DNA of 64,000 bases. Origin: Robertkochia sediminum (lineage in GTDB: Bacteria; Bacteroidota; Bacteroidia; Flavobacteriales; Flavobacteriaceae). Position numbers and translations under genes: made by a program. How positions within the stretch are numbered: position 1 is the stretch's first letter; every line of letters starts with the position of its first letter. Shown here one piece after another: positions 62,132 to 64,000 of the stretch. The stretch covers positions 62,001-126,000 of the forward strand of contig NZ_JADMKT010000067.1 in the NCBI RefSeq assembly GCF_016786255.1. The letters are read 5' to 3'. The notes below the pieces were generated by a model. It was given only the letters and a program-made list of their open reading frames with translations, did no database searches and was not told the DNA's origin.

Positions 62132-63381
62132 TTAGAAGTCTCTAATTGAAATACTTTCTTGATAAGTTCAATGCTGTCATCAGAAGAGTTCGGACTCTCC
62201 CTTAGGTGGTTGGCAAAATGTGTGGTGATCTTTTGTATGATGCGATCGCTGAGGATCTCGGCGTGTTCGTCGTTGAAATCCTTGATCTTTTTTCGCTGAT
62301 TATCGATCTCGGCCTCTTTGATCGACTTGAGCTTTTTCTTCAGGGCCTTGATGGTGGGGGCAAATTTCCTGGTCTCCAGCCATTTTTTGAAATCGCCTTC
62401 TACCTCGTTAATGATCCCTTCGGCCATAGGTACGAACTTTTCGCGACGCTTTAGGGTATCGGCGGTCATCTTGGAGAGCTGGTCGATATGTACCAGGGTC
62501 ACATTGCTCAGTTCGTTAACGTTTTCATCGACATTACTTGGTACCGAAAGGTCAAGTATGAGCAGGGGTTTGGAGGTGTGTATGAGTTCTTTAGATACCG
62601 TTGGGTGTTGCGCACCTGTGGCAACAACCAGCACGTCTGCCTTGCGTATCTCTTCTTGTAGCTGACCAAATTCCTTAACGATAAGGTTGAATTTCCCGGC
62701 GATCTTTTCTGCCTTATCGCGGGTTCTGTTGATCAGAACAATATGGTCATTAGTGGTGTGTTTTACCAGGTTTTCACAGGTATTCCTTCCGATCTTACCT
62801 GTTCCGAAAAGCAAAATATTCTTTTCAGAGATGTTAGGAACTTTGGAGAGGATGTATTGTACAGAGGCAAAAGCAACAGAGGTCGCACCGGAAGAAAGTT
62901 CGGTCTCGTTCTTAATACGCTTGCTGGCCTGGATCACCGAATTGCATAAACGCTCCAGGAACGGATTGGCCATGCCCTCTTCTCTCGAGGCTACAAAACT
63001 CTGACGTATCTGACTAATAATTTCAAAATCGCCAAGGATCTGGCTGTCGAGTCCGGTTCCAACACGAAACATATGGTTTATTGCTTCGTAGTTCTTGTAG
63101 ACATAACCCACGCTCTGGAATTCTTCAACGGTACCGTTCGTATTCCCGCAAAGAAGCTGGATAAGCTGGAAGGGGTGCTGCGCAAAACCGAACAACTCGG
63201 TACGGTTACAAGTGGAGGTTACCATAATTCCGTCAATACCAGACGATTTGGCCTGACGCAACAAATTGGTTCTTCCGTCATCGTTGAGGCTGAATCGACC
63301 ACGCATATGTACGTCGGCCTTCTTATAACTCAATCCTACAACGTAAAAAGAACTATGTTTAGAGATGTTATATGCTTTCAT
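62128..63381 (-). CDS. hemA: Glutamyl-tRNA reductase
   Basis: HemA begins the C5 haem pathway by reducing glutamyl-tRNA to glutamate-1-semialdehyde. The protein has 417 residues: N-terminal domain with the catalytic cysteine C58 in TSTCNRTELF, an NADPH-binding Rossmann domain (about 175-320, with LFGTGKIGRNTCENL) and a dimerisation helix. It is the first gene of the minus-strand haem run, with a -7 box upstream and the AraC gene divergent from it. The partner hemL is not in the window. Confidence 0.96.
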   Translation of the reverse strand: MKAYNISKHSSFYVVGLSYKKADVHMRGRFSLNDDGRTNLLRQAKSSGIDGIMVTSTCNRTELFGFAQHPFQLIQLLCGNTNGTVEEFQSVGYVYKNYEAINHMFRVGTGLDSQILGDFEIISQIRQSFVASREEGMANPFLERLCNSVIQASKRIKNETELSSGATSVAFASVQYILSKVPNISEKNILLFGTGKIGRNTCENLVKHTTNDHIVLINRTRDKAEKIAGKFNLIVKEFGQLQEEIRKADVLVVATGAQHPTVSKELIHTSKPLLILDLSVPSNVDENVNELSNVTLVHIDQLSKMTADTLKRREKFVPMAEGIINEVEGDFKKWLETRKFAPTIKALKKKLKSIKEAEIDNQRKKIKDFNDEHAEILSDRIIQKITTHFANHLRESPNSSDDSIELIKKVFQLETSK

Positions 63382-63414
63382 TCAGTTAGTTCCGAAGTGA
63401 AATGCAAAAATAGG

Positions 63415-63422
63415 ATGCATCC
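63415..63422 (-). promoter_or_regulatory. Putative -7 box of the hem operon
   Basis: The minus strand reads TATTTTTG, an exact TAnnTTTG match, 34 bases before the hemA start. The -33 element is not clear. Confidence 0.45.
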
Positions 63423-63507
63423 CTTTAAAAAAATAACGCTCAAAGAACTTTTTATAACGCTATAAGTGATTTGTCTTTTTTTTGAGCGATATTCTCCGTA
63501 ATTGCCT

Positions 63508-63515
63508 TATTTTTG
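63508..63515 (+). promoter_or_regulatory. Putative -7 box of the AraC gene
   Basis: TATTTTTG is an exact TAnnTTTG match, with TTG 23 bases upstream (63482-63484). It would give a leader of about 70 bases. Confidence 0.45.
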
Positions 63516-63545
63516 AGGTGTTAACAAGGTTTTACACCCTTACTG

Positions 63546-63562
63546 TTTAGAATAGTTCTAAA
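63546..63562 (+). promoter_or_regulatory. Fur/PerR-like palindrome before the AraC gene
   Basis: TTTAGAA-TAG-TTCTAAA is a perfect inverted repeat with 7-base arms. It resembles the TTAGAAT-type boxes bound by Fur-family (Fur, PerR) regulators and lies between the AraC -7 box and its ATG. Binding is inferred. Confidence 0.5.
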
Positions 63563-63591
63563 TAAAATAACGCAAAACACCACTCGCGAAC

Positions 63592-64000
63592 ATGGAAAAA
63601 AATATCGCTGTAAGTACGCCGGGAGAAGTACACTTTGAAGATGGGTTTATGCTCATTATTACCCGTAATGATTCTGATTCTTTCGCAGAGTTTTCAAGAG
63701 ATGTCGACCGGACCTTCATTCAGTTTCACTTTTGCCTGAAGGGAGAGGGGAGCTTTCTGTTTAACCAGGGCAGCTATGCCATGAGCCTGAAAGAAGACGA
63801 TTCCCTCTTGCTCTACAATCCGCAGCGGGACCTTCCCATACATCTGGACCTTACGGCCAAGACCTGGGTGGTTTCTGTGTTGATCTCGATAAAGCAGTTT
63901 CATTCGCTCTTTTCAATGGAGGCCGGCTTTATCCCTTTTCTGAGCGAGGAGAACCTGGACAAGAAATACTACAATACCGCTCCCATTAATCCGGCCATGG
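63592..64000 (+). CDS. AraC-family regulator, N-terminal part
   Basis: The open frame runs off the window end; 136 residues are visible, starting MEKNIAVSTPGEVHFEDG. The part seen is a beta-rich sensor-like domain (IQFHFCLKGEGSFLFNQG, KEDDSLLLYNP) as found before AraC-type helix-turn-helix domains; the DNA-binding half lies outside the window. It is divergent from hemA and may control haem or iron genes, which its upstream palindrome also suggests. Type is assigned by similarity of the visible part, so it is less certain. Confidence 0.65.
   Translation, partial: MEKNIAVSTPGEVHFEDGFMLIITRNDSDSFAEFSRDVDRTFIQFHFCLKGEGSFLFNQGSYAMSLKEDDSLLLYNPQRDLPIHLDLTAKTWVVSVLISIKQFHSLFSMEAGFIPFLSEENLDKKYYNTAPINPAM

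Noticed and set aside
1-64000. tRNA, rRNA, CRISPR, prophage and insertion sequences
   Set aside because: Read for typical cloverleaf, rRNA, repeat-spacer, transposase and integrase signs; none was found, though a faint RNA could be missed by eye.

Overview
The window reads as a chromosomal segment of a member of the Bacteroidota, almost certainly a Flavobacteriaceae species. Three things point there: gldH and a type IX secretion C-terminal domain on a secreted subtilase; families typical of the phylum (DUF4292, DUF2480, DUF3078, HU-CCDC81/SPOR protein, split ATP synthase operon); and promoters of the Bacteroidota form TTG-N19..23-TAnnTTTG with AT-rich leaders that mostly lack Shine-Dalgarno sequences. 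No rRNA, tRNA, CRISPR array, prophage or insertion sequence was seen. The organism appears aerobic (SdhCAB, oxygen-dependent HemF), and the genes are tightly packed. The genus cannot be fixed from sequence reading alone.

Layout. 1-3.7 kb: 3' part of an F-type ATP synthase operon (atpF-H-A-G) ending at a strong terminator, with stem-loops in its spacers. 3.7-4.15 kb: intergenic repeat region. 4.15-10.7 kb: cell-envelope run (lipoprotein, flippase, dut, sugar-phosphate nucleotidyltransferase, TPR protein, DUF4292 lipoprotein, EnvC-like protein). 10.9-20.1 kb: fhs, thioesterase, exported esterase, HU/SPOR envelope protein, dprA, trpS, plsC, a lipoprotein and recA. 20.3-27.2 kb: trhO, a PSP1/RicT-like protein overlapping gldH, PBP1A and the scoAB CoA transferase. 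27.2-27.7 kb: an apparently orphan small transcription unit. 27.8-32.1 kb: exported DinB-like protein and sdhCAB. 32.3-40.1 kb: a large Asp-box (BNR) exported protein, pepP, brnQ, a hydrolase, a small putative zinc-ribbon protein and thiL.

40.3-48.4 kb carries the SUF iron-sulfur pathway (sufA-B-C-D, sufS-E, sufT-like, DUF2480). It is split between sufD and sufS by a convergent membrane-anchored serine hydrolase. 48.5-54.1 kb holds a DUF3078 outer-membrane protein, hflX and a 1008-residue secreted S8 protease with a Gly/Asp/Thr repeat linker. 54.1-63.4 kb is a long minus-strand run: exonuclease, ogt, CNNM-type protein and exported DinB-like protein, then the haem pathway hemB, hemF, DUF6973-like gene, hemE, hemD, hemC and hemA with several 1-4 bp overlaps. 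It ends with a divergent AraC-family regulator cut by the window edge.

Functionally, the SUF genes supply clusters for SdhB and other Fe-S proteins, and the haem genes may serve respiratory cytochromes. SdhCAB and ATP synthase form the core of respiratory energy metabolism. The most unusual signal is a pair of LytTR-like direct repeats next to TAnnTTTG-type -7 boxes. One pair lies before the S8 protease. The other lies before a roughly 375-nt unit that encodes little more than a 46-codon ORF and ends at a perfect 16-bp terminator. A Fur/PerR-like palindrome in front of the AraC gene and a hairpin abutting the scoA start codon are the next most interesting control elements.
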